Translations under genes and position numbers: made by a program | Shown here: one piece after another, positions 1-10,223 of the stretch | Layout of the letters: each line of letters begins with the position of its first letter | Numbering within the stretch: position 1 is the stretch's first letter | Assembly: GCA_963695405.1 (NCBI GenBank) | Contig: CAVOGJ010000015.1 | Span: 434,001 to 498,000 of the forward strand | Length of the DNA: 64,000 nucleotides | DNA from: CAVOGJ01 sp963695405 | GTDB taxonomy: Bacteria > Planctomycetota > Planctomycetia > Pirellulales > Pirellulaceae | Direction of reading: 5' to 3' | Notes under the pieces: model-generated | Databases searched by the model: none | What the model saw: only the letters and a program-made list of their open reading frames with translations | What the model was told of the DNA's origin: nothing

Positions 1-237
1 TTAGCTTTGCAGATTCATCTGGGCAAGCAAGACGCCCAAGACGAATGGAAAAAGGTGCAGGCCAAGCTCTCGCGGCTTTCCGAGGATTACCAACCCGTCC
101 GCGACGCCGTCGAGGAATCGGCGGGTAACGTCTTCGAGTCGTTGAAGCTGGTGGCCGGTGAGATTCGAGAAAGCTTCGATCGCATCAAAAAGTCGATCGT
201 CGAAGAACGCGAATCGTCGCAGCAAGACAAGTCGTAA
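1..237 (+). CDS. Small charged coiled-coil protein, 5' end cut by window
   Basis: The reading frame is open from the first base and ends with TAA at 235-237, so this is the 3' part of a gene. The visible 78 residues are highly charged and look helical. They contain KKVQAKLSRLSEDY and end in a Ser/Gln/Lys tail, with no membrane segment, cysteine or known motif. A TTG at position 7 is only an internal codon as far as I can tell. I do not recognise a family. The heptad-like spacing of leucine and valine suggests a small cytoplasmic coiled-coil protein, but this is inference. Confidence 0.6.
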   Translation, partial: LALQIHLGKQDAQDEWKKVQAKLSRLSEDYQPVRDAVEESAGNVFESLKLVAGEIRESFDRIKKSIVEERESSQQDKS

Positions 238-353
238 GTGACTCGATTTCTTGAGGCACGGTCGGGCGGATGCTTCTGCTTTGCCGCCCGGCATGCAATC
301 CGAATCTTCGCGGGAACCCGTGGTGGGTCGGCGGCTGCCGACGTTTTGATCGT

Positions 354-1169
354 TCACCGCTCACGCGTCACGGGCTGCGCGTCTGCCGTGACATGCTCAT
401 GCGTACGGAGATGCTCCAGGCAATAGCACTGCTCGCCGGCACACTTCGAACAATAGCGAAACTCGGCCTTTGGATCCTGCAAGTTGGTCAGACCGCAAAC
501 CGCACATGTGTTACGAGGCGTGCTGGCCGCCTGGGCTGCCTGGACGCTGCTCCGCAAGCGGCGCTGGCGGCCCTTGAGATGCAAGTAGATGTCCTGCCCG
601 AAGAAGAGCAGAAAGTTGCAGACCGACGCGAGGATCTGTAGACGTCCCAGATTGCTGCCGGTCGCAAACTGCCAGGCGTAAAGCACCCAAGTCATGCGTG
701 CCAGCCACTTGATCTGTATCGGCAGGACAAAGAACAACATCAGCGTGAAATCAGGATAGAGCTGCGCGAAGGCCAGAAAGATCGTGCCATAAAGAAACAG
801 ATTACTGGCTCCGGCGGCCGGAATGAGAAAGGCGACCGCCAGATTGGCCACATACCCGATGAGTAAGAAAAGATTAAACCGGGCCGCTCCCCACTGCTGT
901 TCAAGTGCCGTTCCCATCAAGTAGAGCAAGTACCAGTGGAAAAACAGGAATATCGGCGGCATGCCGAATGGTGGCAAAATCAGGAAGGAGAATAGCCGCC
1001 AGACCTGGCCTTGCAGGACCTGCTGCGCGTCCATGACACACGCAGCGGCGAAGTCCGGGTTGGTCTGGATCAGCAGGTAGAGGATCACCTGCAGCGCGAT
1101 GATCCCGGCAATCACATTCGGAATCGCGAAGGGGCGAATCCAGGCTTCCATTCGGTCAAGAATCTTCAT
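354..1169 (-). CDS. Rhomboid-like membrane protein lacking the catalytic serine, with C-terminal zinc ribbon
   Basis: A 271-residue protein with about six hydrophobic segments between residues 15 and 195. The pattern around HWYLLYLMGTALEQQWG matches the second helix of rhomboid proteases (HxxxN plus the ExxWG loop). The segment FLYGTIFLAFAQLYPDF sits where active rhomboids carry GxSG, so the nucleophile is absent and the protein is probably not a protease. The cytoplasmic tail after residue 220 has three cysteine pairs (CAVC, CSKC, CYC), which would bind zinc as a small ribbon or B-box-like knuckle. The gene is monocistronic as far as can be seen. Role unknown; inactive rhomboids elsewhere bind and route membrane clients. 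Fold assignment fairly sure, function not. Confidence 0.75.
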   Translation of the reverse strand: MKILDRMEAWIRPFAIPNVIAGIIALQVILYLLIQTNPDFAAACVMDAQQVLQGQVWRLFSFLILPPFGMPPIFLFFHWYLLYLMGTALEQQWGAARFNLFLLIGYVANLAVAFLIPAAGASNLFLYGTIFLAFAQLYPDFTLMLFFVLPIQIKWLARMTWVLYAWQFATGSNLGRLQILASVCNFLLFFGQDIYLHLKGRQRRLRSSVQAAQAASTPRNTCAVCGLTNLQDPKAEFRYCSKCAGEQCYCLEHLRTHEHVTADAQPVTRER

Positions 1170-1241
1170 CGGGCCACTTCTCGCTTGCGAACCATGCTTA
1201 GCGCACGCAGTCTAGCATAAATTTCTCCGCTCGGGCGGCCG

Positions 1242-2578
1242 TCAGTCACGATGAAAGCGATACGAGCCGATGCTGATGCCGACGAGTCCGACCAATAGCA
1301 GAACGGACCAGGGTAATGCCATCTCGGCGAGGGTAAAGCCTCGCCAAATGGCGCCCTCCATCGACAGGATCGCCCATTTGACGGGGCTCAGGCTGCTGAG
1401 CGGCGCATGAACGCAGGTAGAAACAACAGCGGAATCATCCCGCCGCCCAACATGGCCATGACCATGTTGACACACCAGCCAGTACCCCCCACCGCCTCCT
1501 CCGTCTTCCCGATGACCGCGACGGCGAGCGTGATGCCAACAAAACAGAAGGCGATCAGCATGGTCGATAACGCGAGCAGTCCAAAGTGTCGCGGCCGCAT
1601 CCCCAGCCCATAGCCGATAGCGGTCATCATGGTGACGACGAAGGCCACGGCCAGAAAACAGGCGAGTCCTTTCCCCATGAGGATCTGCGTCTTGGTTATC
1701 GGGGCGATTTCAAGTCGTTGTAACGTACCGCGCACGCGTTCCCTGACGATCGACACGGAAAAGCCTGCGACACATCCCAAAATGCCCCACACGGTGGCCT
1801 GCGGAAAAGTGATGTCCCATTTGGACCGCACGCGTGAAAACAATTCAGCCCGACTTCCTTTTTCCAGCTGTCGTGTTACATCGATCCGCTGAATATCGGC
1901 GAACTGTAGTGACGGTGACCTGGTCGCCGTCTCGTCATCGACTGCACTCTCAGCTTCATTCTCGCTCTCCTGGTCGATTCGATCGATTGACCCGTAAAGC
2001 TGTTCGAGGGCATCGGTCAACTCCAGATACGCGGGCCGCAGCGGGTCCGGAACGTTCGTGGCCTCGGCCGTCAGCGAAGATCGCAATTCGTCGACGAACG
2101 GTCGCATGGTCGTGACGTTAAACAACCGATCGCCATAAAGTTGGCCCATGCTCTGCATTACAAAGCCCTCGGCCATCGCGGCTTCCGCGGTTCGTGACGG
2201 ATCCATGCCAATTTCGATGGCCGGCGCGGGTTTCCAGGGGATGCCGGCCGATGCGCCAAAACCGGCCGGCAGGGCGATCAGCCCGACCAGACGTCCCTTC
2301 CGAACCTCCTCGAGTGCCTCGGTTCGCGGTAGTGCGCGGAGCTCCACGCTTTCGATGCCTTCCAGTCGCTGACGGAACTTTTGCGACATTTCGCTGTCGT
2401 CTTCGTCAACGACCGCCAACTGGAGCTTGTTTTGCTTGCTGCCAGCGCTCGGACCTCCCATGACGGAGCCAAAGAATAGGCCGATCAGCAAGGGGAATCC
2501 CAGGATGAAAAACAGGCCCATCTTGTCTCGTGAGAGGAGCTTTAAATCCTTAATCGCCATCGACCAGATTGCTCGCAT
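1242..2578 (-). CDS. ABC-2 type exporter permease (frame broken near 1400)
   Basis: The product is the membrane subunit of a NatAB/DrrAB-like exporter, about 445 residues when the break is repaired. One hydrophobic segment lies near the N-terminus (LFFILGFPLLIGLFFGSVMG), followed by a long extracytoplasmic region and five or so C-terminal membrane segments. The start ATG overlaps the TGA of the ATPase gene by one base, so the two are translationally coupled. The frame from 2578 stops at 1388 just after LPAFMRR. The natural continuation LSSLSPVKWAILSMEGAIW, typical of this family, runs in another frame to 1242. One base is missing around 1395-1405. Either the gene is recently broken or the base was lost in sequencing; the rest shows no decay. 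Confidence 0.82.
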
Positions 2579-3465
2579 CAGTCTCGTAAGCTCCGGCCCG
2601 TGAGATTAAGAAATACGCTCTCCAAATTGGGTCGCGAAACATGAAGCGACGCTAATCGCAGACCGGAGGAAAGGGAATGCGCTACGTCCGCGAATGGCTC
2701 GCGGCTACGAAACTGCCAACTGAGTCCGTTCAGTGTTCCAGGCAATTCCGTGTCCGCGGGAGGAGACTCGGCCAACTCAGCCTGGACAAAGGACGTCTCG
2801 CCGTGAACGGCGATGAGTTGATCTACCGAATCAACGGCCAACAATCGGCCGTGATCGATGATCGCGACCTGATCGCAGAGCCGTTCGACTTCTTCCATAT
2901 AATGAGTTGTGTAGATGAGCGTGCGGCCCTCGGCATGTAGTTTTTCGATGCAGGAAAAAATGTGGTTGCGAGATTGCGGGTCAACGCCGACAGTGGGCTC
3001 GTCGAGCAACAGGACCTGAGGGTCATGCACCAGTGCTGCGGCGAGATTCAGTCGTCGCTTCATACCGCCCGAAAACTCGGCCACGCGGCTGTCGGCCCGC
3101 CCCGTCAACTGTGAAAAATCGAGCGCCCAGTCGACTCGATCGCGTCGTTCCGCCGCGGAAAGTTGGTAAAGGGATGCGAAGAAGCTAAGATTCTCTCTCG
3201 CCGTCAACTCGTCGTAGAGCGCCAGGGTCTGGGGTGCCATGCCGATCTTCCGCCGAATTTCAGCGCGATGCGTCTCCTGTCCATCCATGCGAACCGACCC
3301 GCGATCGGGCAAGAGCGTTCCCACCAGCATGCGAATCGTCGTCGTTTTGCCCGCGCCATTCGGTCCCAGCAGTCCAAGCGCTTGCCCGGTCGGCACCTTC
3401 AGACACAGGTCGTCCACGGCCAGCAGGTCGCCGAAGCGCTTTTGCACATGATTGACTTCAATCAT
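2578..3465 (-). CDS. ABC transporter ATP-binding protein (DrrA/NatA class)
   Basis: A 295-residue nucleotide-binding subunit that powers the ABC-2 permease encoded directly downstream. All the motifs are present in order: Walker A GPNGAGKTT, signature FSGGMKRRLNL, Walker B VLLLDEPTVGVDP and the switch histidine in TTHYMEE. The longer reading frame starts at 3615. Its first 50 residues are low-complexity and partly come from a duplicated 21-bp stretch, so I place the start at ATG 3465 (MIEVNHVQKRFG), where the family begins. A weak GGGG lies upstream. The substrate is unknown; relatives export drugs, sodium or lipids. Confidence 0.9.
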   Translation of the reverse strand: MIEVNHVQKRFGDLLAVDDLCLKVPTGQALGLLGPNGAGKTTTIRMLVGTLLPDRGSVRMDGQETHRAEIRRKIGMAPQTLALYDELTARENLSFFASLYQLSAAERRDRVDWALDFSQLTGRADSRVAEFSGGMKRRLNLAAALVHDPQVLLLDEPTVGVDPQSRNHIFSCIEKLHAEGRTLIYTTHYMEEVERLCDQVAIIDHGRLLAVDSVDQLIAVHGETSFVQAELAESPPADTELPGTLNGLSWQFRSREPFADVAHSLSSGLRLASLHVSRPNLESVFLNLTGRSLRD

Positions 3466-3579
3466 CGGAACCCCATCCCGCGGCAGGTCGCCGCACCGCT
3501 TTCCAGTGGCCGCAGACACCAGGTTTCGCGTGTTCCGGGCTGAAGCTGGTGACAGTGTAGCATTCGTTCCGTTGAGCCG

Positions 3580-3621
3580 GAACTTGGGGGCCATGCGCGA
3601 GAACTTGGGGGCCATGCGCGA
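3580..3621. repeat. Two perfect 21-bp direct repeats
   Basis: The same 21 bases (starting GAACTTGGGGGCC) occur twice head to tail at 3580-3600 and 3601-3621, between the ATPase gene and the LEPR-XLL gene. The repeat sits 115-156 bases upstream of the chosen ATPase start on the minus strand, so it may be in its leader or promoter. The copies are identical, which suggests recent slippage or duplication. Confidence 0.85.
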
Positions 3622-3693
3622 TGCGGCGAACGGGGCAGCCGGGGAGAGAATGGGGCCAACGCGTCGTCCCGTGGCCCCTGTGCCGGTTGCGAA

Positions 3694-5544
3694 TTAGTCC
3701 CAATCGCCTTCCAAGCTGAGGGAAAAGGTCAGACGATTGCCTGTCTTAACGCGATTCGAGCCCTGGGATGCGCGTGCTTCGATGTAGTCGGCGTCGACAA
3801 TCCGATGCACAACGCCATTGCGGATAAAGTCCAACTGATTACCAGACGCCTCGATTGAATCATCCTCCATCGAGTCGACGAGCAGCACCTTGTCATTGCG
3901 ACCGTCGATGGCCGAGAAATACGCGTCGTGGGCCTCGAAGCCAATGGCCCGGTTGTAGTACCCCGAGCCATACATGCGGGCTCCATTGCCATCCACCTTG
4001 TAGTAATCGGCTCCTGAAGTGTCTACGAAAATCGCATTGTCGGTACCTCCGCTCGCGGTGGCATACACGCGATCGAAACCATGGGAATAATTCGTAAAGC
4101 CATTGCCAGCCAGTCGGCTCTCGTTACCACTGGCGTAGAACTTGTCATCGCCTGCCGAGTCGTAGAGGTAAGCTCGATCATCGACGCCGCCAAGGGCTTC
4201 CCCATGAGTCACGTCAAACCCGCTGGCGGAGTTATAAAAACCCGCTCCATACAAGCTGGCATTGGTGGGTGAGGCCTTGAATCGATCATTGCCGTCGCTC
4301 CCTGTCAGAAACGCCTGGTCGTTGCCGGCCGTGGCGTAGGCGTAAACCCGGTGAAAGTCGTTGGCTGTATGCTCGAAACCGTCACCGACCAGTTGCGCCG
4401 AGAGAGGGTCGGCACGAAACGTCTCGTCCCCCGCTGTGTCGTAGAACAAGGCGCGATCCTGACCACCGCCGGATTGGACGGTCGTCTGCGTGCTGCTGTA
4501 TACCAGCACCTGGTAACTGACGCCGGTGAGTTTCGCCGACCGCTCTCGCAATTCGACTTGGTCCACGCCCGAGCCACCGACGAGCTGTACCGTATTCGCC
4601 CCTCCATAGGCAATGATCTCGATGCGGGTATTAACCGACGCGTCGATGGTCTGGACGACTTGCCCGTTTCGCCACACCTGATGATTTGTTTCCCCGGCGA
4701 TGAACTCAAAGTTGTCATCGGCCGAAGAACCTTTGACTACAACCGTCTGGTCGAAGGTCGTCGCCAGGATGCCTTGAGTCGCATGCGCATCGAATTCCCC
4801 AAAATTGTAATTGCGACCTTCTTGTCCGGCAAAAAGCTCGATACCCGATACATGGTCGTTCTGGAGCACTCCCCGGTTGGCCACGGGCAGCGGGTTGCCC
4901 CCAATCGAGCCGAGCTGGTCGCGTCCGTCCACGTAACCGAACGGGGTCCTGGTGAAAATGTCATAGGTGCCAGGCCTGAGATTCGAAAAGTCGTAGCGAC
5001 CGTTCGAATCAGTAAGCCCGACTCGCCAGATTCGATTGTCGAGGTCATCCACGCCTCGGAGGACAAGGAAACTGTTATCAAGGGGCGTGTCACCGTCGTC
5101 GTAGTTCCCGTCCCGGTCGAGATCCACGTAGGAATAACCACTTAGACTCGCTGGCTCCAATTTCGCGAAATCGTAGCCTTCCACTCTCTTGTTTCCATTC
5201 AATTTGATGCCGGTGATCGTTGTGCCTGACACCTTCCCTTTGCCACTGCCAATGGTCACGTCGCCATCAAACATATTCGCGAATCGCTGAGCGCTCACCG
5301 AATAGGTGCTCTTCGGGAGACCATCAAAGAGAAATCCGCCAGCGGCATCCGTGGTTGTTGTGCGGACTTCCCCATCCTCGTCTGTCAACTCGACGGTGAC
5401 CCCCGCTAATCCGACGTCATTGCCGTCGAGTAGCCCGGATGTATCGACGTCATTGAAGACATGTCCCGCCAGGCTGGCTAACAGGCAGCGGGACTCGAGT
5501 GGCTCGGTGTGAAGTCGTCGTTGGGCAAGTTTTCGGCGGTTCAT
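3694..5544 (-). CDS. Secreted LEPR-XLL protein with SdrD B-like domains and beta repeats
   Basis: A 616-residue surface or secreted protein. The N-terminus carries the planctomycete LEPR-XLL signal (TEPLESRCLLAS) at about residues 12-23. Two SdrD B-like beta-sandwich domains follow at roughly 24-125 and 130-250, with motifs such as AGHVFNDVDTSGLLDGNDVG and YSYVDLDRDGNYDDGD, which are probable Ca-binding Asp/Asn-rich loops. The C-terminal half has about five degenerate repeats of 45-55 residues built on the pattern D-A-Y-L-Y-D-S-A-G-D-D-x-F. ATG 5544 (MNRRKLAQRRLH) is preferred over a TTG 36 bases upstream because it puts the signal at the N-terminus. It probably mediates cell-surface or matrix contact; no enzymatic motif seen. 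Confidence 0.85.
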   Translation of the reverse strand: MNRRKLAQRRLHTEPLESRCLLASLAGHVFNDVDTSGLLDGNDVGLAGVTVELTDEDGEVRTTTTDAAGGFLFDGLPKSTYSVSAQRFANMFDGDVTIGSGKGKVSGTTITGIKLNGNKRVEGYDFAKLEPASLSGYSYVDLDRDGNYDDGDTPLDNSFLVLRGVDDLDNRIWRVGLTDSNGRYDFSNLRPGTYDIFTRTPFGYVDGRDQLGSIGGNPLPVANRGVLQNDHVSGIELFAGQEGRNYNFGEFDAHATQGILATTFDQTVVVKGSSADDNFEFIAGETNHQVWRNGQVVQTIDASVNTRIEIIAYGGANTVQLVGGSGVDQVELRERSAKLTGVSYQVLVYSSTQTTVQSGGGQDRALFYDTAGDETFRADPLSAQLVGDGFEHTANDFHRVYAYATAGNDQAFLTGSDGNDRFKASPTNASLYGAGFYNSASGFDVTHGEALGGVDDRAYLYDSAGDDKFYASGNESRLAGNGFTNYSHGFDRVYATASGGTDNAIFVDTSGADYYKVDGNGARMYGSGYYNRAIGFEAHDAYFSAIDGRNDKVLLVDSMEDDSIEASGNQLDFIRNGVVHRIVDADYIEARASQGSNRVKTGNRLTFSLSLEGDWD

Positions 5545-5700
5545 GCGGATCGTGGGATGGATTAGTATGTCGGGAATCAACAGATGCGTCCGGGCGGTCG
5601 TGCGAACTGTTACGCCTTGATTCGGCGGAGGAGCCCACCGATCCGTCCCCCGGGTTCACCGTCTGCAGAAGCCTAGGTTATGAGATCGACCCAGTCAAAA

Positions 5701-5742
5701 GGCAGAGGTTCAAACGGCAGAGGTTCAAAACGGCAGAGGTTC
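5701..5742. repeat. Three short direct repeats (GGCAGAGGTTC core)
   Basis: Three copies of GGCAGAGGTTC separated by CAAAC-type tracts of 4-5 bases, spaced 15 and 16 bases. They lie about 160 bases upstream of the LEPR-XLL start and beyond the 3' end of the methyltransferase gene. The spacing is not that of a CRISPR, and no gene covers the 5545-5908 stretch. A regulator-binding array or simple slippage are both possible. Confidence 0.7.
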
Positions 5743-5908
5743 TCTACAAGCCAGATGACCGCTTGCGTCGGTTGTTCCTGATCACCCTCAGTGAATTCCC
5801 TGCGAAGCATGATGCGTCTTTGCATCGTTCCTCACGTACGTGGAAAAATGTCATCACTTTTCGACCGGCGGCTGTCAGCAGAAGTTCGGGCTCGTCCTTC
5901 GAGCTCGC

Positions 5909-6610
5909 CTATGCGCCTACCGCAGCACAGCTGCCGAAAACGAAAAAGTCGGCGAACGACGTCTCGGCATGATTTCGTGGGTCGTAAGGATAACGATTGG
6001 GCACGTGCTCGATCAGACGCCATTCGGGTCGCTGTGTTGCGACCCAGCGGGTGAATTCACGATGTCGTACGTGGGGGCTGGCAGGGATCGATTCGGTATT
6101 TGAAGAGTAAACAATGACGAATCGATTCGCACCATCGAAAAGTTGGTTCAAGTAGCTCTCGTAGACCTTCTCTTCCACCAGGTGATAAATCACGTCGAGC
6201 GACAACGCGAGGTCAGCCCGGATGTCGAGCCTGGGAGCAGCTTCCGAGGAAATCACGTCGAATGTTTTATCGGGATCGTTCGCGAACCGCTGCCGGCACC
6301 AATCGATGGCCGCCGCAGAGATATCGAACCCTAGGTAGCTGGGATATTCTGCCAGGCTAAGCTGATTGCCATCTCCGCAGCCAAATTCCACGACTGACCG
6401 GATCGTATGTTCCTGCACAAAGCGGTTGATGAATTCAGCTTTGAATTCCGCCAGGCGACCATAGGAGCCAGCTCCAGAATTCCGCCCCGTCGCGTAACGG
6501 CGTTCCCAGTAGTCCTGTGTTCCACCGAACCAGAGCTTGGCCCCAATTTTGTTGATCACGGAATTAAGTGTGCGAAAACGGTTAGCTGTCGGATCGAGTG
6601 TCGTTGTCAT
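5909..6610 (-). CDS. SAM-dependent methyltransferase, class I
   Basis: A 233-residue soluble methyltransferase. Motif I is VVEFGCGDGNQLSL, with the following acidic strand end in YLGFDISAAAID and the motif IV region ADLALSLDVIYHL. An aromatic N-terminal segment (WFGGTQDYWERRYATG) precedes it, as seen in enzymes that act on sugars or small molecules. I place the start at ATG 6610, which has a good ribosome binding site (AGGAAAG, spacing 5); the longer frame adds 24 unlikely residues. It is the last gene of the minus-strand glycan locus, 68 bases after the large GT-C gene, so glycan modification is a reasonable guess. Substrate unknown. Confidence 0.83.
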   Translation of the reverse strand: MTTTLDPTANRFRTLNSVINKIGAKLWFGGTQDYWERRYATGRNSGAGSYGRLAEFKAEFINRFVQEHTIRSVVEFGCGDGNQLSLAEYPSYLGFDISAAAIDWCRQRFANDPDKTFDVISSEAAPRLDIRADLALSLDVIYHLVEEKVYESYLNQLFDGANRFVIVYSSNTESIPASPHVRHREFTRWVATQRPEWRLIEHVPNRYPYDPRNHAETSFADFFVFGSCAAVGA

Positions 6611-6678
6611 AGTCTTTCCTGCGGTTATCTGGTTGACTCCCAGGGACGACGTCGCACCGCTGCGGGCGCACGTGCGTG

Positions 6679-9600
6679 TCAAAGTCGGTCTTCACGAAAC
6701 GGAACGTAGCGTCCCTGGCCGGCATCCCATAAATAGACCGACCAGAGGTAGCTTTGATGGGCCAACTGGCAGTTGCGGCGGAGATATTGCTCCACGCGGG
6801 CCGCTGGATATTCCCAGCGGATGCTCTTACCGCGGTTGCGAAATTTCTCGCGATTGACGGCGATCCAGACTCGCCGCTCTTGATTCAGGGTGTCCTTGAG
6901 CGAGGCAAGATTGCCGATCACTTCGGCACCCGCGTTACGATCGATCAGTCTTCCGTCTTGCCGCGTGGCGTAATCGTAGAGGAGTGGCACGGACAGGTCA
7001 TAGTCAACCCTTCCCAACTCCATCAGGGCGGCGTGTGTGTGCGGTTCCGTAATCATCACCGCGTCCCCCTCCCGTAAGTGGCAGCGAATGAACTGCAAAG
7101 CCCCCGTCGAGTCTCCGAGCAGTTTCAAGTCATAGCTGTCGATCATACGCCAAGGAGAGAAAGACAGGACCATTGCGGCGAACAGCACCGTAGCGGATAC
7201 CGCCACCACGCGCGTATGAAAGCGTGGTTCCTTTACCAAATCCACTCCGTAGGCGGCGGCGCGCCATAGAAAGATGCGGGCGCCTTCCAGCGACAACAAC
7301 ACCCAGATCGGGATCAGCCAATACTGGTATCGCAAGCTGACATGAGTCACCAGGATATTCGTGAAGAAAACGCCAGAGAACAGTATCAACAGCAGCGCCA
7401 TCGTATTCGGATGCCGTTGACGCCACATCCAAGGTAAGCCGAGAAGCAGCAACAAACTTCCGACGATGTGCAGTCGTGAGTAACCAATGAATAAAGACAG
7501 GAAATTGTACGGATGCCAGAAATGCAGCATGACGGTCGCCTCGAGATTCGGCGAAACACCTTCCAACCGAGTCATGCAACGTGTCTTGAAGACGAGATAA
7601 TCGAGACCGATCAAGGCCAAGGCACATAATGAGGCTGTCACCAGTTTGAGGTTGTCGCGCCAGCCTTTGTCCTGGGCGAACACCAAATAGCCGAGCAGCA
7701 GCGAAATACCCATCAAACCGCTGATTTCCTGCGTCAACGTCGTGGCGAGAAAGGCGGCCACGGTGGCGTAGCGGTACGTTTGCGACTGCTCGGTGACAAA
7801 CCCCTTGCAGAAACAATACACCGTCAAGAGTGCCAGGAACTGTTGCATTTGGTAGAAGCGAATGACGTGTGAGGTGTAAACCTCAAACGGATGAATCGCC
7901 ATCAGGAATAGCGCCGCCAGGCCTAGCCAGGGGTTTTTGAGCAGGTGAGAGCCGCACAGATAGGTGAGCCAACAGGTGGCGACGCCGAATGCCACGCAAG
8001 GTAATCGCATCGACCATAGATGAGGGCCTAAACACCAGGCAATGCCCGCGATGAGATAATGGAATAGTGGGCTGCGCGTATACCAGACATTTCTGGGTAC
8101 GAATTGTGGTATTCCTGATTCGACAATAGCCACGATCGCCTGGGTCGATGCATACTCATCATCGTCGAGTGGTTGGAAGTCGAGTCGATGTGCCCGCACG
8201 ACAAATGCCAGCAGCAGCACCGCATAGATGAACCAGGGCCAGGCGGGACTCTTCGGTAACCCTCGCCAACTGAGCCACGCTCCGTGGCGGCTGGTAAGGG
8301 GCTGTTGAGCTCGCCGCCGGTCCAGCCGGCGAGAGTTCCAAATCAGCACGATGGCACCCAGTGTCCATGCCAAAGACCAAACCAGGAACCAATAGCCCGG
8401 CTGTCTCAGCCACAATATCTCGTGTCGCTCCCCAAAGCTGCAGGCAACCAGCAATTGAGCAACAAGGACCGACGTGGCAACTGTCGTAGCACCGTACAGC
8501 CGTCGCGCGCCCTTAATCGTTCTCCACATCCATTCTCGCCTCTGAGCCGCCAGGCGGGTTGTGACGAGTAAGCAAACGCAGATTAGCCAACAGATCGCAA
8601 TGATTGACAATTGGCGACGTACCAGGCTCTGCACATCCGCCCAGTTTGATCGCGCCGCACCGCGATATTGCAGCTGATGCAACTCGACTCCCGCGGATGT
8701 GGTCTTGGCAAGTTTGGCAGCAGTCTGCCAATCCGCCGTGTCTGCACTGCCGCGTTGTACAAGCCAGCGACCGTCGGTGCCAAAGCTCGTGACGTTGCCG
8801 TGCCCGTCGACGGCTTCCCCGTCTAGAGCAAGCCGCGGCGCGGAACCGCGTGAGTCGACCGCCTCGGGCTCCGCCAGTCGGATCTCGACCGTGTTGTGAC
8901 CCGGTCGCATCAAGCGAGTCACATCATAGCCCATGAAGCCACCGTGTTGGCGGTCCACGCGCGAAGACTGAGGCATGACAGCGATGGGAACGGATGGTAG
9001 TTCCGGCTCCCACGTTCCCTGCCCTTCCTGAGGTGCGACTCGAGCCGATTTGACCGCGAAGCGGTCATGGCTGAATTTTCCATGCGGCTGGATTTCGTCG
9101 AGAGTCGGCAGCCAGCGAAAGTCATGCGTGGTCGGATCTCCTGCCGCCGGATGTTCAAAGTCGTGGCCGACGAACGGAGAATTCAACTCGTCAGGATCGA
9201 GCAGCGTGGGGCGAGATTGTGGATCGAGTCCTCGCTGGCGTTCGAGCAACCACTGACCGGAATCAAGATCGGGAGGGAAGTGATGAGGCAGGTGCACGCG
9301 GACATTGTTGACATACAAGTCGAAATACCGGTTGGTCGCAATCCGTAGCCAGGCGTCGTTCGGGTGGTCGGTAACCTCCCATGCTCCCCGGAACCAGACG
9401 CTGTCATTCGCTTGTGCCTGCGGGTGCCCAATCCACTCGCCCTTAAATCGCTGGGAGTAGATGTTGGGAGAACATGTCTGCCAGAGGGCACCGCGCGGTG
9501 CCGCGACAGGGTTGGCGGACTGCCAGGCGGTGTCTTCAAAGTCGGGTTGAGGCCAATTGTCGGTGCGCGAGCCAATCGGAACGGCCGCTGCCTTCCATTC

Positions 9601-10223
9601 AACACCGCTACGCAACGGGATCGTCTCGCCAGTATTCGTCGTGATGGCGCCGTCGAGCACGAAATTGGCCGGCGCCCTTCTCGATTCAATCTGAACACAA
9701 AGGACGTTTGGGCCGGGTCGCAGATAGCGGCGGATGTCAATGAGTGTCGGCAAGCGGAACGAATCGTGGCCCGACCATTGGTATTCTCGAGGAAAGTTCA
9801 GAGCGAGCGCCGATTCGGCACTGGTAATTCGTTGCCCTTTTTCACTCAATCCATTCTGAAACGGTCGTGTCGGGCGCCACAGGTAGCTGCGGGCCACCGG
9901 GTTTCCGTTGACGGTTACCTCAAAACCATCCCGTGCGGCGATCCGCACCCAGGCATTGGCGACTGACTGGTCGAGAAAAAATGAATGCCGAAAGTAACCT
10001 GCGTACGCGTCAGGTCCTGGCGCCTTGATCCACGTGCCCTGCAAGCTCGCCTGACGCGGCGGATGTTGCCGGGCCTCCAGGCCGCGGTGCAGGACGTAAC
10101 CCGCCAACATGCCGAAGAGCGAGGTCACCACGAAAAGGCCGCGCAGGCGCGCGGCAGGTGTCTGCGACGTTCTCGCAATGCCCGCTGTTCTTGCGGTTCG
10201 TGTTCTGCATCGCCAGGCATCAT
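6679..10223 (-). CDS. Very large GT-C glycosyltransferase with N-terminal lectin-like beta-sandwich region (frame broken near 10133)
   Basis: About 1181 residues when repaired. The C-terminal part (from about residue 550) is a polytopic GT-C transferase of the ArnT/PMT type. It has the catalytic acidic motif QPLDDDEYAS at about residue 688 and ten or more membrane segments, and should use a lipid-phosphate sugar. Ahead of it lie about 450 extracytoplasmic residues with two or three galactose-binding-like modules (AWVRIAARDGFEVTVNGN and AWLRIATNRYFDLYVNN). Such modules are known from rhamnosidase-type N-terminal regions and are unusual on a GT-C enzyme. The open frame begins at GTG 10131. An ATG at 10223 overlaps the preceding stop (ATGA) and encodes a charged N-terminus leading into the first helix, if one T is restored in the T-run at 10133-10136. 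Confidence 0.83.

Noticed and set aside
4351..5145. 264-residue plus-strand reading frame
   Set aside because: It lies antisense to the repeats of the LEPR-XLL protein; the open frame results from repetitive codon use there.
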